This document shows positions 1 through 12,469 of a stretch of 64,000 bases of DNA, piece by piece. Origin of the DNA: Xenoacremonium recifei. Taxonomy: Eukaryota; Ascomycota; Sordariomycetes; Hypocreales; Nectriaceae. The translations under genes and the position numbers were made by a program. The first letter of the stretch is position 1; each line of letters opens with the position of its first letter. Below the pieces are notes generated by a model. The model was not told where the DNA came from, ran no database searches, and saw nothing but the letters and a program-made list of their open reading frames with translations. The stretch covers positions 34,195 through 98,194 of the forward strand of contig WOFQ01000076.1 of the NCBI GenBank assembly GCA_012184525.1, in the 5' to 3' direction.

Positions 1-117
1 TGTCATCTGATGCGGCTATACATGAAGGAACCTTATACTCCGTTTTTTTGGATCGTTTTTAGCGTACCTGATGATCCATTGTCTGTTTCGAAGCTCATCT
101 CGCTCAGCAGGAAGATG

Positions 118-700
118 CTATCTGGCCAAGACAGGTAAGATATCCATCAGTATTAACATATATTTGATCGGCTTTTGAGGCGTCAGTCTTTTTAATGGAA
201 TTCCTTCAAGTAATATAGACTCACCCAAGTTGATACCAACTTCAACGAACGAGGAACTTCCAGGATTATAACAGTCGCAGTCGAATTCAGTCGAGTTAGA
301 GCTAGTACTGGATAGGTATGTGCAAAGCTCTTGAGCATCAACACACTCTGGGATCCCGTCATTTAGGGACGCATCAACCGGCGAAAAGTTTCCGCTATGA
401 TTCGATTAGTCAATCCGTCAATAGTGGTCTCTCAGAGCACAGGTTGGTTCAACATAGAGTAAAGCAGTTATGAGAGAAAGAAGAGGAAGGGACATACTTG
501 ACTTGCCAGAGAAGAGCGCTTCCATTGAATGCTAAGCAGTCATTTAGATCAAGACTCGAGCATACCTCTGACCCGGAGTCAGATGTGCACTGGGCCACAA
601 GATCACGGCGATTAGCTGAGGAAGACCAGGATGAACATTCAGTTGTCCAATCCGCCACGACAATGGAAACCAAGGAGGGAAATAGAGCAAAGAATCTCAT
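118..700 (-). CDS. small secreted CVNH-like protein
   Basis: Translation from the ATG at 700 begins with a signal-peptide-like stretch (MRFFALFPSLVSIVVA) followed by Cys-rich sequence. The pattern resembles fungal cyanovirin-N homology (CVNH) proteins: a Cys, then LVAQC, then SSLDLNDCL, then a GNFSP-like turn. A GT-AG intron at about 493-398, with a CTAAT branch site, joins exon 1 to an exon containing GNFSPVDASLNDGIPEC and a CDCY motif. The 3' end is unclear. Read without further splicing, the frame stops at 118; a second intron with donor GTGAGT near 226 is possible, and the gene could then continue off the window edge. CVNH domains bind carbohydrates in characterised members; the role here is unknown. 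The family call is by pattern only. Confidence 0.5.
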
Positions 701-2028
701 TCTGAATAGGCAAATGTGGATTATCGCAGTGATGTGAGGTGTTAGATATTGACCTCTTGTCTCGAGCAACAAAGTACAGAGTAAGTGCTAATAATGTAGT
801 CGCGGCTGGGATTAATATCCCGATCACCTGCGTATTTCTTTAGAAGAAGTTATGTCCCTGGCTCTCCCCCACATTACGAAGGAGGATCATCTTCTTCCAG
901 GATCAGAATCCTCTCATGCAAATGCACGCTGACACGCAGCGTTTACCCGCAAAAGCCATGCAACTACTTGTATCACGCTGCACCGAGTAAGTCTGTCAGC
1001 CGACACCTTCGGCAATTCTTCACACTCGACTGAACGGGGTTGAAGATAAATTTCATTCCACTGGCACCGGTTATTGAGTATTAGTACACTGCCTTGGGGC
1101 GGACTGGTTGGGTCACTATGGAGTACGCCAGACGTATTGTGGCTTTGTTAGGCGCAGTTCCTGGAATGTGATTGCAGTTTCGTGAGAAGTTTGCTTCCCT
1201 TATTGGGCTGACTCTACGGAGGACGCGCGTTAAGACCCACCCACTATACTCAGACTCGGCCCTGTATCCCATTTGGTATTTCTGCTCCATTAGCCGCAAG
1301 GATGATCCATGCCGCCTCAGCGATTTGTTTACCAGGCTGTACTCTGTACAGAGTGTGCCCTTTTTTTTTTTATCAAATTGTAAGATTGAGAAAACGGCGG
1401 AGACGTTGAGGCTTTTCCTAACCCTTCTTCTTCTAGCTGTCGAAGCTTTTCTACCTTTGCGCTTTATCGCATACCTTTACAGATTCCAGGCTGCCATTGT
1501 GTCTGAGCACACCACGCTACGAGATCCAGCACCCCTCAATTGTCTAAATACTGTAGTTTCAACACTGCGGCAAATGTGGAGGCTCCTGTATATCGATATG
1601 ACGTGAGCATTCCATCTCGGCGTTTTCATGGCGATCGGCAAAGGCAGTCCATCACTTTAAGCAGGAGCTTAAGGTTCCTCTCAATCTGACAAATCGCTTA
1701 GAGCATCGTTTTTCCTCTTGCTGACAGGGGGAGCGTTTTCGCAAGCACTATTGTAGTTAGTTCAAAATCGAGGACTAATCACTCTCTCATGGAATCTGCC
1801 TTGTAACCACTGATCAAAGTAGAACTTGGAAATGAATAACAAAGTCTACACATCTGGGCAGTACACATCCTATGCCCATATCCCTTGAAGTAAAGATTAT
1901 CCCCGACTACACGCGTGATATGATAAGCAGGGAGTTCAAGTCTTGCTGCAACATAGACTAATATATTTGAGCATGAAATCTCGCTACATTCATTACAATG
2001 ACCGGATGTCTAGAGGCCGATATCTGCA
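701..2028. other. intergenic, no gene recognised
   Basis: Reading frames here, including a 144-codon one at 1172-1606 on the plus strand, have no recognisable domain, no signal peptide and a low-complexity pyrimidine run near 1362. The stretch holds the promoter of the CVNH-like gene (right of 700) and the 3' flank of the P-type ATPase. Confidence 0.5.
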
Positions 2029-4835
2029 TCACAGTGTCCCTAAGTAGTTCTGTAGTCTCAGGCTTTGCCAACTTATACAAACGGAAGATACTGCCATCAT
2101 CATTGCTGCTGTAGGTCTTGAAATAATTAGCCTGCGGAATGTAGACAGTCCAGAAGGAGAGCTATTTTAAGATAGATACTCACGGTGTCAACTCAGACCC
2201 AAAAGGTTTGACAAGACCGGATGCGAGGGCCAGTACCACGAAATTATAGCCCATCACCCAACAGAGATTGAAGCGGATCTGTTTCATTGCTATTTTTGCA
2301 ACACCGTAAACCCACGGTATAGATTCCAGTTGAGAGTTGAGTATTATGACTGCTGCTCCCGCTGCGTTAGATGCAGAGTCCCGATGAAAAGACACGCCGA
2401 CGTCGGCGCAACGCAAGCTTGGTGCGTCATTTAGCCCATCTCCAACCTGCAGGGCTGGGTTAGAAACTTTTTGAAGGCACGATGAAACTAGACCGGTTCG
2501 TTGATGAACGCTGACTCACCATCGCTACAACTTGACCTGAACTTTGTAGGCATTGAATGAAGTTCAATTTGTCTACAGGCCTTGCTTCTGAGCGAAGGAT
2601 GGGCATATTAAGAAGTTTGGAGACTCTGAGAGCCGATTCGTGTTTGTCTCCCGTTAGCTACCCCATTTTATATCAGCAAAGCTGACATATCGGAATGAGA
2701 AGATGCGTCTCACAATTCCACAGTGGTATCCTGACGATATCATTTTGTGAACCACGTTTTTGGCTTCTGATCTCACTATGTCCTGGAATGACTCAGCACA
2801 AGTTGCTACAAGGTGGACGCTGGTGCACTTACTCCAAGATAGATGGTTCCGGCGTATTTGGCATCTAGGGCTATATGGACGGCGATCATGCCATGGACTG
2901 GAAGTCTGGCAGAATGAGGCATGCCAGCCACCGACGAGTCATCGAGGTAGCGTGTACTACCAATAATGACATGGTGCCAGTCGAGGCTGTTAAGGCAGAT
3001 ATGTCCACCTATACCACGTCCAGTGTCTTTCACTAATCCCTTGATCTTCTGATGTAGTTGGTTTTCTATCCAAAGATTGCCCAAATACTGAATTCCGGAT
3101 CTAAATATTGCTCTGGCAATCGGGTTACTGGAAATTGCGTGCTCTTCAAGCGCACAAATGTACTGCCATAGCAACGCCTTGGACTCGATCCACGGGGGCT
3201 CGACATTGAAGTTCTCAACTTCAAATGTAGCCTCTGTCAGGGTCCCAGTTTTATCGAATACAATTGTCTGGCAATCCTGCAGTTTTTGAATGGTTTGAAT
3301 GCCACCAGTGATCAGTATTCCCTTCTTTCCGGCCGAAGCTGTAGATATTTCCAACAAGTCAGACCTGGCGCACACTAAGAAGACGAGTGACATACAGACT
3401 GTAGCGAGGACTGCTGATGGTATTGCAAGGCCCAGCGCACAGGGACATGCACTTGTGAGCATGGTTACTAGCCGAGATACGCTGAGTCGAAACAATTCAT
3501 AATGGGTGACTGTATGCCGCAGTTTGGTTGCCTGATATACGGATGTTGCGAGAGAGAGTACCATGATGAAGGTAACGAAGTATCTCATAGCGACTTCAAC
3601 AAAGTCGAAATTTCCTACGTGGGTAGAAGTTGACTCGGATGAAAGTTGAACAAGCTGAGCGTGGAAGGAATCCTCCTTGCCCTTCCGTACCACGCATCTT
3701 AACTGCTCTCCCTGGTTGAGAGTCCCGCCTAGGAGACATTCGCCGATTGACCTTTTGACCGGAAGAGACTCGCCAGTAATAACTGCCTGATTTATGAGGG
3801 ATGTGCCATGCACAATGTAGCAGTCGCAAGGTACTTCAGAGAATGGTTCGATTATGATCTCGTCGGATGGCCGGAGATAATCACTTGGTACGACCTGGTA
3901 GGATATGTGGTTATTGTTTTCTGTCTTGAGTTTGGGGGCGAAGAGATATCTACCCATACCTGTTTTGATGGATATAATGTGGCGTATTTTATCTCTGTCA
4001 AGGACTTATAGAGTCTGATGAGATATGAGGAGCCAGATCGTCTTGACAAAGCATCTAGATATCGGCCTGAGACTATAACGAGCGCTAGGCCCACTGTGTT
4101 GCTGTAATAGACCTTCGTGTGCTGATATCTGCCCAATGTTAAATCTGTCAAAGACAAAAGTGTGCCAAGGCCCATCGACATGGAAGCAAGCGAGTTCATG
4201 TTGACACTTCCCCCTTGAAGCCATTTCCACCCATCCTGGTGAATCCGGGAAACGCAAAAAAATTGAATGAAAATAATTATGATCAAAGAGACGGCGTGTA
4301 TCAAACCAAGTAACCATCGATCCTGAAAGGATGAGCCTTTCACAAGGGAAGTTGACCATGAAAGAAGTTGTAGAACGGTAATACCTCTCACAAGTTGAGA
4401 TATTGTTGAAGAAAGGTACGAGAGTTGATCTTTTGCCTGTAGGAGTTCGAGAATTTGCTTTGGGGTCCTGACTCCAATCTCAGCGCCGTAGCCTAAGTCC
4501 CTGACAGTTCTGAGGATCAGTTCCTGATCCAGACGTTCGCCGTCTGATATCACGCTTGCTTGCTGCAGAGCCAGCGAGACTCGGACCTTACTCACGCCCT
4601 CAAGTTTTAAGATTGCGTCCTCGACGGCGGTGGAACAGGCGGAACATGTGAGACCGTCAAGCGACAGCAGGACAGCGAGAGGGTCCGAACTGGAAGATTC
4701 GGTGCCAGATGTTGTGATTTTGGCTGCTGAGGAGTCTCCATCGTCATTGTACCGAATTTCCTCATCAAGATCAAGGAATTGACAGGCTTTCACTAATTGC
4801 CCGACGCAGAAGGCTGCGATGTAGCAACAGGCCAT
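2029..4835 (-). CDS. copper-type P1B-ATPase
   Basis: A heavy-metal transporting P-type ATPase that would move Cu(+) across a membrane at the cost of ATP. Visible in order: a heavy-metal-associated domain with metal site C64-S-A-C67 in GLTCSACS; membrane helices; actuator loop ITGESLPV; the membrane metal site ACPCALG (CPC, typical of copper pumps); phosphorylation loop DKTGTLTE; the hinge VGDGLNDAP near 2440; and a C-terminal helix pair ending in a SLRL-type motif. Several introns are needed. One near 3390-3335 is 57 nt long and in frame; removing it restores LATVSSAGKKGIL, the family length. Another near 3957-3896 joins PSKQ to VVPSDY, and the last one joins LTP to LIISRPTAAMMMAV. It has one visible HMA domain rather than several. 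The start at 4835 is the first ATG of the frame. Confidence 0.9.
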
Positions 4836-6149
4836 ACCTCATGAAACAAGAACCGTAGGCTTATTGTAATGAAAACGTTGTAGATGTCCGGGGTCAAGAA
4901 TGAAATGCTTCTGAGGCATTCAAATTAGGTACTGCTGTTTTCTTTCAAAGGAGGGGAAAAGACTACAGTTAGTGTATTGGGTCAGTCTGAAGATGTGCTG
5001 GACTAAAAAAAGAGGGAGCTTGAACACGTAATTCGCACTGTAGGACCGCGACGGGAAGCGTCTCCACATAACTCATAAAAAAGCGATTGAGAAATTAGCC
5101 TCGCTCGTTCCGCAACGCGGACCGTCAATGACCTAAGCTAGAAGTGGCAATGTGCCACATATTCCATCTGTAGTCGTGGATTACGTTCGGCTTATCATAT
5201 TCGGGGGTTTTCTGATAAGCCGAATAATACGGAGTAGAGGACGCCTTGTTGCAGATGTTATGCCAGTGATACACAGAGTGAGAAGCCCAGTTCATATACC
5301 TCCCCAAAGCCCTGCGGCCCGGAAGCTAAATTTGAGAGAACTATCTGACCTTTACTGCTTTAAAGACTATTTAAAGGTTCGTAAGGACGTTCGATATTTA
5401 CCTACTGATGTCTCTTCCAATGATAGTTCTTATTTGCATCCCCGCCGGTTTCCATTGAAACTTTCGATACCCTTCTATTGGTCTCATTCATGAAGGATTA
5501 CTCGCAATAATGTATTCCTCAGAGAGATCACACAAAGTCGTAATAATCCAACTAGGGGATGTGTTGTTTGTGGATTAGAGGAGATTTGTCTTGTTGAAAT
5601 CACTGTCGGGAAATAAGCACTTCGGTTTGGGGAGGTAACAGCTCGACTCACATTGTCACAATGTGAAGATTGAAGTGGATTTAACACAGCTTTGCTAATC
5701 AGTCCAGGTACGCACTATAGAGATTGCTTAGATATAATGACCAGCTACTGCTGAGAAGATATCGAGGTGTTCTTGGGAGGGGCGATAATCGGGTTTCCGA
5801 TTGTAGTACTAAATAACACGATCTCCCGCAAAGGCGTCGAGGAAGTCGCCTCTTGAGCTAGCAAGTATTTCTTCGTCTTTCTCCGGATTTTATTGTACGC
5901 TTGATACTAATAGACTGTCAATTACTGTCCATATCACCCACTGTCGGGTCTCGCTGCCTTGCTGAGTACGCTGGAAAGATGCTGCGGACCTGCGATAGCA
6001 TCTGCCGTCGAGCCACCATTAACCGAAGTGAAACTAACAGGACCCTTTCAATATAGTAGAGTCATATGAACCATTCATTTCCGATGGCTTCTGCGGCTTG
6101 ATTGGTTCAATGCTGTCCAGGCTTGTACAAACTGTCGTTCCTTTGACAT
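4836..6149. other. intergenic region between the ATPase and the ligase relic
   Basis: This holds the ATPase promoter, a CGGACCG sequence at 5118-5124 and a TACGGAGTA 9-mer at 5228-5236. Frames are short and unrecognised. The N-terminal part of the neighbouring ligase pseudogene may lie here too degraded to read. Confidence 0.4.
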
Positions 6150-7445
6150 GGTGAATCTCTAGTTCACCTCTGGTAAGAACACAGCCACTCGAACATCTCT
6201 TTTAAAAAAATATCTTTAGACATGGTTCATCCATAATCTGGCTTGGGCTATCGGATTCCTAATAACATCGGCTTTGCCGCATCGGTAAGTGTGCCCGACA
6301 AGATGTTCGGATGTCTTCTGGCGCAGTCCGAGCAACCCTTCCCAAGGAAGCTATCTTTGCCGGAAGAACTATGTGTCTGACACCTGAAGCCATAGATTGT
6401 TGTGCCCCTGCCTTTTTCCATTGCATTGTACTCGTCATGAAATTTTTAACTGCTTTCTGCCACGTGAGTTCTGTCGTTATGCCGTCGGATGTCTTCTCTA
6501 AAAGAAACTGGATGCGATATTTGAGGAAAGGGCGTCTGCTCTTTTTGGGGTCTAATCCGTGCTATTCCAAACCAGAAAACCCTAAAGGACAAACTAGCGT
6601 ATAAACATAGCCTCTTTGCTGCAGGAGCATCAGTATCACCATCCTCAATGCAAAGTCTTCGATAGACGATGAATAGCTGAAAATTGTTTTTGCCTATGGG
6701 ATGACAGAAGTGAGTTCCGTTACCTTTATTACATCGCTCGATTCCATAGTTGAAATGCTTAGCACTATAAAAAGGGTGCTCCCGCATTCTGGGGCTAACG
6801 TCATCGTTCAACGCGGCCAAATTGCAAATAGGAGTGGAAAGGTGAGACATACACACCCAGTTTTGCATTGCGTAAAGGCTATTGGAATTGCGTGTCCAAA
6901 CAGTAGGTGATAATGAAACCCGTATGAGAACGGTATCATCAGGATACATATCGGAGACGAAGGCTTCATCGACACTAAGGGGATACGGACAAGTCACTAG
7001 TCGAGTAAATGGAATATCCAATTATCCGTGATAATTGTTTTCACCCCTTTCACTCAATTCGGCATGAGGATACCACTCCGGCATCATTTATATAGTTTAG
7101 GGAGCGAGAATATCTCGGCAGTGAAAGCTGAGCATTGTTTGACACAGTATCCTGCCGTCGAAAAAAGCTGCGTCGTTAGTTTGGAAGACTACAAGTATGG
7201 GGAAGCTGTAGAATGCTTCCTAAAGACCAGCATGGAACGTATGGAACATGAGCTTTCGAGTGACGAGATACGTGATTAGGGTTCGCAGAAGTTCGTCCGT
7301 ATCAAGGGGCCCAAACTTATCTTCAGGGTAGGTGAACAGGGTGGAGATCCTAAAAATGCGAAAACAGGGAACGGGAAATATCAGAACTATCTCGCACGTG
7401 CATCCGGAAATTCTCTGATGAAAAGTAGAGACTCTAAACTTTACA
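6150..7445 (+). pseudogene. decayed AMP-binding acyl-CoA ligase
   Basis: Pieces of an adenylate-forming acyl-CoA synthetase can be followed in order on the plus strand but in shifting frames with stops. They are NL-stop-FTSG near 6150 (A3 motif region); CCAPAFFHCIVLVMKFLTAF then SSVVMPSDVFS near 6400-6500; YGMTEVSSVTFITSLDSIV near 6700 (A5); GDE-G-IDTKG-like residues near 6955 (A7); GSENISAV then EHCLTQYPAVEKSCVVSLED at 7105-7190; and KGPKLIFRVGEQGGDP with a GNGKYQ ending near 7375 (A10 region). Intact members join a carboxylic acid to CoA using ATP. The longest frame on the opposite strand (7021-6446) is only a shadow. Its place beside dehydrogenases that would make a carboxylic acid fits an acid-activation role before it was lost, but the substrate cannot be told. 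Confidence 0.8.
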
Positions 7446-8275
7446 TAAGTAAAGCTAGCACGTGTCATAGCAGCAGGTACTGACACTGGTAGAATGGAGG
7501 AGTCTTTTTAGTAGGTTGCAAACCCGTGGACTTCAAATGTCAAGGGAAAAAAAAAGAAAAGAAAAAAAAAGAACGAGGTGAAGCTATGGCTTGGCGGCTT
7601 GGACGTGAAGAAGTCTACCAAGAATAGCAAGCATCGTGAATGATGACGGGGAAACGGCAAGGGGGAGACAAGAAAGAGGGGAAGGAGGTAGGGGAAATGT
7701 AAATCCGAACATGAGCGAATAGGAAACCCGGATGACGAGTCGAGCTGAATATGGCCAGATATGCTAGGGAGTACTACTAGAACTAATCGAGGTGATCTAG
7801 CCCCAAAACAGCAGTTATCAACTGTCGGTGGGGGACGCTGTCGTACGAGTGAACGAATGGTATGCCTAGCGTTCGTGAAGTGAAACTACCGACGTCGGAA
7901 GCTCCCCGAGCATGGTATCGCGGCACACCTCTCGTAACGCGGACAGGAGACAGGACAGCATCGATTGCGAGATTTGCTGCACCAGAATGACGGCAAGCAC
8001 GAGTCATGGCCCTTGAGTTGCCCCAGTCCCAGTTTCCGGGTCCTCTTGCGGATTACCTTCTGATACCACGTTCGCGCGGAGGAGCAGGATGCCGATCTCC
8101 CCCACTTCTGTCCATGATGCCCAAGATGGTGGCGAAATCCCCGGACTCAAGGCACCCGGCTCGTGACCTACCCCGCAAACACTAGGGCAGTTAGCAGCGG
8201 CGTCTGGAGTAGGAGGGAGCTCTTTTCCCGTCCTCTTCCACGCCTCTCAACAAACATTAATCGTGTGGTATAACG
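7446..8275. other. intergenic; upstream region of the Zn2Cys6 gene
   Basis: Contains a purine tract (A-rich with G interruptions) at about 7547-7575 and GC-richer sequence nearer the regulator start. No gene recognised. Confidence 0.4.
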
Positions 8276-10701
8276 ATGAACTCGACTCGACACCTCCAGC
8301 CCGCGGGGGACGTGTGGCCTCAGCACCCCGAGCAGTCGAAGAGCAATATCCGCCGTATCCGACAGGCTTGTACAAATTGCCGGTAGGTCTCTCCCTTCCC
8401 AGCCATCGGCCCAGCCATCGGCGCTCGGATTGCTGACCTTGTGCCTTGTATCCCAGACATCGGAAAACGAAGTGCTCGGGCGAGCGACCGAGATGCATTA
8501 ACTGTCGCCGAGTCGATCGAGTTTGCCAATACGAACCCTACGCAGCGTCCATCTCAGCCACTGGTGGTGGCCCGCAGAGCCAGAGTAGCTCTTCTGGTCC
8601 AAGGAAACCAGGAGCAGTTAACGTGAGGACGTTTCGAAATCTGTTACGGACGCAGCTAACGAACAACCAGGCGGAATTGCTGAATCGAATCAATACCATA
8701 GAGTCTCAACTCGCACAACTTAGTGGGCAAGGGCAGAGCCTATCCAACCCCTCCATGTCTGAGTTCCTCCCCCTTCGATAACCACCCCTACGCTATCCTA
8801 ACGTGGAATTAATGCAGTCAAATCCACAATGGACATCAGTCATCCCTACACGAAGTTCCCACGACTTTGGCATTCCCAGAGCCATCGTTTGATCTTCAAG
8901 AGTCAGGGTCGCCGCCTGACCAGCGCCGGTTTTCGGCGTCGATGCCGCATCCTTCGGATTTCGCATCTTCCAATGCATCGTGAGTGAATGGATCCCTGAG
9001 CCCATCCTCCAAACCGCGCCTAACATGTCCCTAAAGCAGGTTCAATACACTACCTCCACACTCTGTCATGCAGTCACTTATTGACACATATTTTCTGCAC
9101 TCCCACAACCAGCCGTACTCTTATTTTCAGGAGCAAAGCTTTCGAGACCGGTTAGCCTACGGGTTGTTACCCAAATGTCTAGTTTTCGCTGTTCTTGCCT
9201 CGGCGTTAAGGTTCTCGGATAATGAATACTTCAGAGGCAGGGTGCAGGAAGCCATTGAGGCATACGCACGGGAAGCTTGGTTATCGGTTCTCAACGATCA
9301 TATGACTGCTGAAAACTGTCCTAATCTACATGTGGCCCAAGCGACAAATATTTTGGCCATTGTCGACTTCACTGGTAAGCCGCCGAGCGAGGATGCAAAT
9401 ACGTGAACCATTCTCTAACTATCTTCCAGCCGGCCGCACGAGTTCAGGCTGGCTAAAAATCGGGTTAGCCGTCCGAATTGCCCAGGACTTGGGACTGATG
9501 ATGGAACCAAAGAGCACACTTCCAGCGATTGAGAAAGAAGAGCGACGCCGAGCGTTTTGGTCGATCTACCTACTCGATAAGCTCGTTTCATGCGGACAGG
9601 GCCGACCCCCAGCTATCTCCGACAACGATTGTCACCTTCAGTTGCCTTGCGACCAAGAGTCGTTTACAAACGGATCAGTGAACAGAACCGTGACTTTGCA
9701 CAAACTTTCAAATTGGAATACAGAGTCGGAAAGCGTCAAGGGTACCTTTGCACTCACGATTTTGGCGGCATCCACACTTGGGCGATGTGTCCGGTACAGT
9801 TTACATCAATGCGAAGCGGATGATGCCCTGCCGTGGGATTCCAGGTCCGAGTTCTCGTCCGTCAACTCGGATCTACTTCTTGTAGAACACCATCTACAAT
9901 CGGAGAATTGCCCGATCACAGACATCGTAGATCGATATAAGAAGGCAGATGGGACTCCAGATCATCAAGCGGTGTCGCACGTCGTTTTTGCGTGGGTCAT
10001 CTTTCATCTCTGCCACTGTCTCCTAAATCATCCTTTTCTTCTTCAACTGCGCTTGGCAAAGCTAAAGTGCAGAATACCATCGACGTTCTGGGCCAGTGCT
10101 TTGCACGCAAGTCGAGTAAACTCCCTCCGCCTTGTGGAAATGCTGAACAATGCAGCTGCGGCAGGCTGCCATGTTCAGTCTTCTTTCTATGTCTATGCGA
10201 TTTCCGTTGCAGGGAGTATCCTATCGATGAGCAGTCATTCTGAACCAAAGGACAACTCAGAATATTTAAAGGGATACCAAGAGGCACTTCAAACCCTGGA
10301 CCATTTGGGCCAAGCATGGGAGCATGCATCAAAAATGGTTGGTGTTGTCAAGTTATTCCGCAAAAGCATGCACAGTTGGCTAATCTATGTGTGTCTCCTA
10401 GCATATTCAACTTCTATTATTTGATGCACATGGCCCAGAGTTGTCCAGGATCTTAGATCTTCCCGGCGGATCTGGTGTTGACCCCAGGCTAGAGCCGATT
10501 TTCTGGTCAATGTTGAACTACGACACCATGTGCAATCCTGAATCTACAGAGACACTCCTTGGATCCATCGTTCCTGACGACATGACCATTTCCAACTCTC
10601 TTGGCCTTGATATTGGATATGGTACGGAGCATGATTGTTCCTCCAATCTGCTTTCTGATGTTAACGGGGCCATGAGTCCAGGGTATTTTGTGTCACTTTG
10701 A
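8276..10701 (+). CDS. Zn2Cys6 transcription factor
   Basis: A fungal-specific transcription factor. The first intron (about 8383-8455) splits the zinc cluster; spliced, it reads ACTNCRHRKTKC followed by CINCRRVDRVC, giving the full C-x2-C-x6-C-x6-C-x2-C-x6-C set. A coiled linker (LLNRINTIESQLAQL) follows. The middle region matches the fungal_trans regulatory domain: SGWLKIGLAVRIAQDLGL, then EERRRAFWSIYLLDKLVSCG and GRPPAISD near 9440-9620. The last exon (about 10441-10701) follows an intron near 10390-10440. The junction near 8757-8817 is the weakest: the frame must change there and no classical donor is seen, so either the donor is unusual (GTCTGA) or there is a small defect. As the only regulator near the dehydrogenase/LinD genes it is the natural candidate to control them, which is inference. 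Confidence 0.82.
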
Positions 10702-11405
10702 ATCGGCTACAGATGAAAATGTTCAAGGTCAAATGAAACTACCACCGTATGTAAAAACCTGGATTAGCTGTAATTTGTATCTTCTGCCGGCTTTGATGGT
10801 GGAATGCCGGTCGTATAGCACGTTGGCACTCACGGTTCCTGAATCTGGGTTCTCGAGCTTGAAGCCCCATATCCATAATAAATAACGTCAGGCGTTCGAT
10901 CGCTGGCAGTGTTCATCTCGTAGACGGAAGTTATTGGCCATAACTGCTTACTGTCATTTTTTGAACATCATTTTTGCTAGGACCATATGGCCAATCTGTC
11001 TTCCATATGGATCAGAGCAGCAGAGCATTCCTTCCCCGTCCTGATTCCGCTCCCGCTCCCCGCGTTCCCCGCGTTTCCCCCCGGACCGCCAAGGGTTCGG
11101 GACTGGAAGCCATAGGTCCATTCCCACGTCGGTCCTTCGGATCCATAGACAGAATCTGGTCCTTTGTCGTCCTATCCTGGTGCTCTAAACTATCGTGCAT
11201 ACGTGTAGCCCGTATACAAGTCTCGGTCCGAAACCATATCTTGCTGTCCGTCAGCAGTAAGACATCAATTTCAAGAAATCTACAATATGCCTAGTACTTT
11301 GGCTGTCAAAATTCGCAACAAGAGAGTTTCCCCCATCATTATCTATCATTAGACGATATCTTTATTTCATTCTTCTCTTGCAGCTTCAGTACACTGCCTC
11401 CCACG
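10702..11405. other. intergenic; promoter of the acetate-type transporter
   Basis: Contains CGGACCGC at 11082-11089, part of the repeated motif described in the findings, and a pyrimidine-rich leader just before 11406. No gene recognised. Confidence 0.4.
11082..11089 (+). promoter_or_regulatory. candidate Zn2Cys6 site CGGACCGC
   Basis: An 8-base match to the CGG-A-CCG inverted core shared with four 9-base copies further along the island. It lies about 320 bases upstream of the transporter start. Confidence 0.35.
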
Positions 11406-12469
11406 ATGGCTGCTTACGACTTTGAAGAAGCCAGCACGCAACATGACCTTTCAGACCCCGAGAAGACTCGGTCTGATGCCCTTCAGAAAATACGCACCGC
11501 TGGAAGTGTAAACATCAGTTCAGAGCTGTTCGAAAAACTCTATCTTTCTCCCCCGAAGCAAGTGAAGGGTGATCTCCGAAAGACTTTCGGTAACCCGACG
11601 CCTATGTAAGGGTTTCTCGCCGCATTTATGTTCTCTTTTTGACATGTGCTAGGGCGTTGGTGGGGTTTCTATTGTGCCTCATGCCTCTCTCCTGCGCATT
11701 GATGGGCTGGAGAGGCGCCGGAAGTTTCAATGCAGCCATAATGTGTGTCTATCTCCGTTGTATTTCAATAAGTTTTAAAATTAACAGTGAGATCAGCCCT
11801 GTGTATTTTTTCATGGGAGGTATTTTGATGTTTCTAAGCGGACTACTGGAGTGGGTTCTTGGAAATACCTTCCCATCAACCGTCTTCTGCAGCTTTGGGT
11901 GCTTCTGGTTCTCTTTTGGAGGCGTCCTCTGTCCTAGCTTCTCTGCATATGGTTTTTATGCACCCTCAGGGGCAGAGACTTCGGCTGAAGGGCTTACTAC
12001 ACCGGGGTTCAATGCCAGTCTCGGTAATACCCTTCCTGGAATATTCGGTAATTCGAACTAATCATCTTTACCAACAGGGTGGTGGCTTTTGACAATGGGA
12101 ATACTTGCAATCGTCTATCTCGTGTGCTCCCTTCGAACCAATATTGTCTTTGTCTATATTTTCTTTAGTTTAATCCCTGCATTTGCACAGCTCACTGCAG
12201 CGTTTTGGCTACAGGCTCAAGACTATACCGGAAACGCAAATATTGTCGGCAAACTCTTTGTTGTAAGTGCCTTTCATATAGAAACTAGAAAGATGCCAAG
12301 GTTGACATATTTCCAGGGCGCTGGAGCATGTTTGTTCACGACATGCTTTGCTGGATGGTACATTCTTTTAGCTATACTTTTTGCGGACGTTGATTTTCCA
12401 ATCCAACTCCCCGTCGGTGATCTGTCAAGCATAGTGAAAGGGCATAGCGCCGCAGCCAAGAAGCATTAA
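11406..12469 (+). CDS. GPR1/FUN34/YaaH-family transporter
   Basis: A plasma-membrane acetate/carboxylate transporter-like protein (Ato/AcpA type) with six predicted helices. Five exons (11406-11605, 11653-11742, 11788-12023, 12078-12262, 12317-12469) sum to 864 bases and give 287 residues in one frame, a usual size for the family. The family signature appears as FGNPTPMALVGFLL at the first junction. PLSCALMGWRGAG, YFFMGGILM, LLEWVLGNTFP and CSLRTNIVFV follow, and the end is FPIQLPVGDLS. The N-terminal tail is acidic and cytosolic. Characterised members move acetate and related short acids. Its position beside dehydrogenases that would produce a carboxylic acid is suggestive, but the substrate is not shown by sequence. 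Confidence 0.9.

Noticed and set aside
1172..1606. 144-codon open frame on the plus strand
   Set aside because: No domain, no splice pattern, pyrimidine run and biased composition; opposite frames are equally open.
6446..7021. 191-codon open frame on the minus strand
   Set aside because: It is the antisense shadow of the acyl-CoA ligase relic, whose motifs are clear on the plus strand.
7547..7575. A-rich purine tract as a possible regulatory element
   Set aside because: Simple low-complexity sequence without further support.
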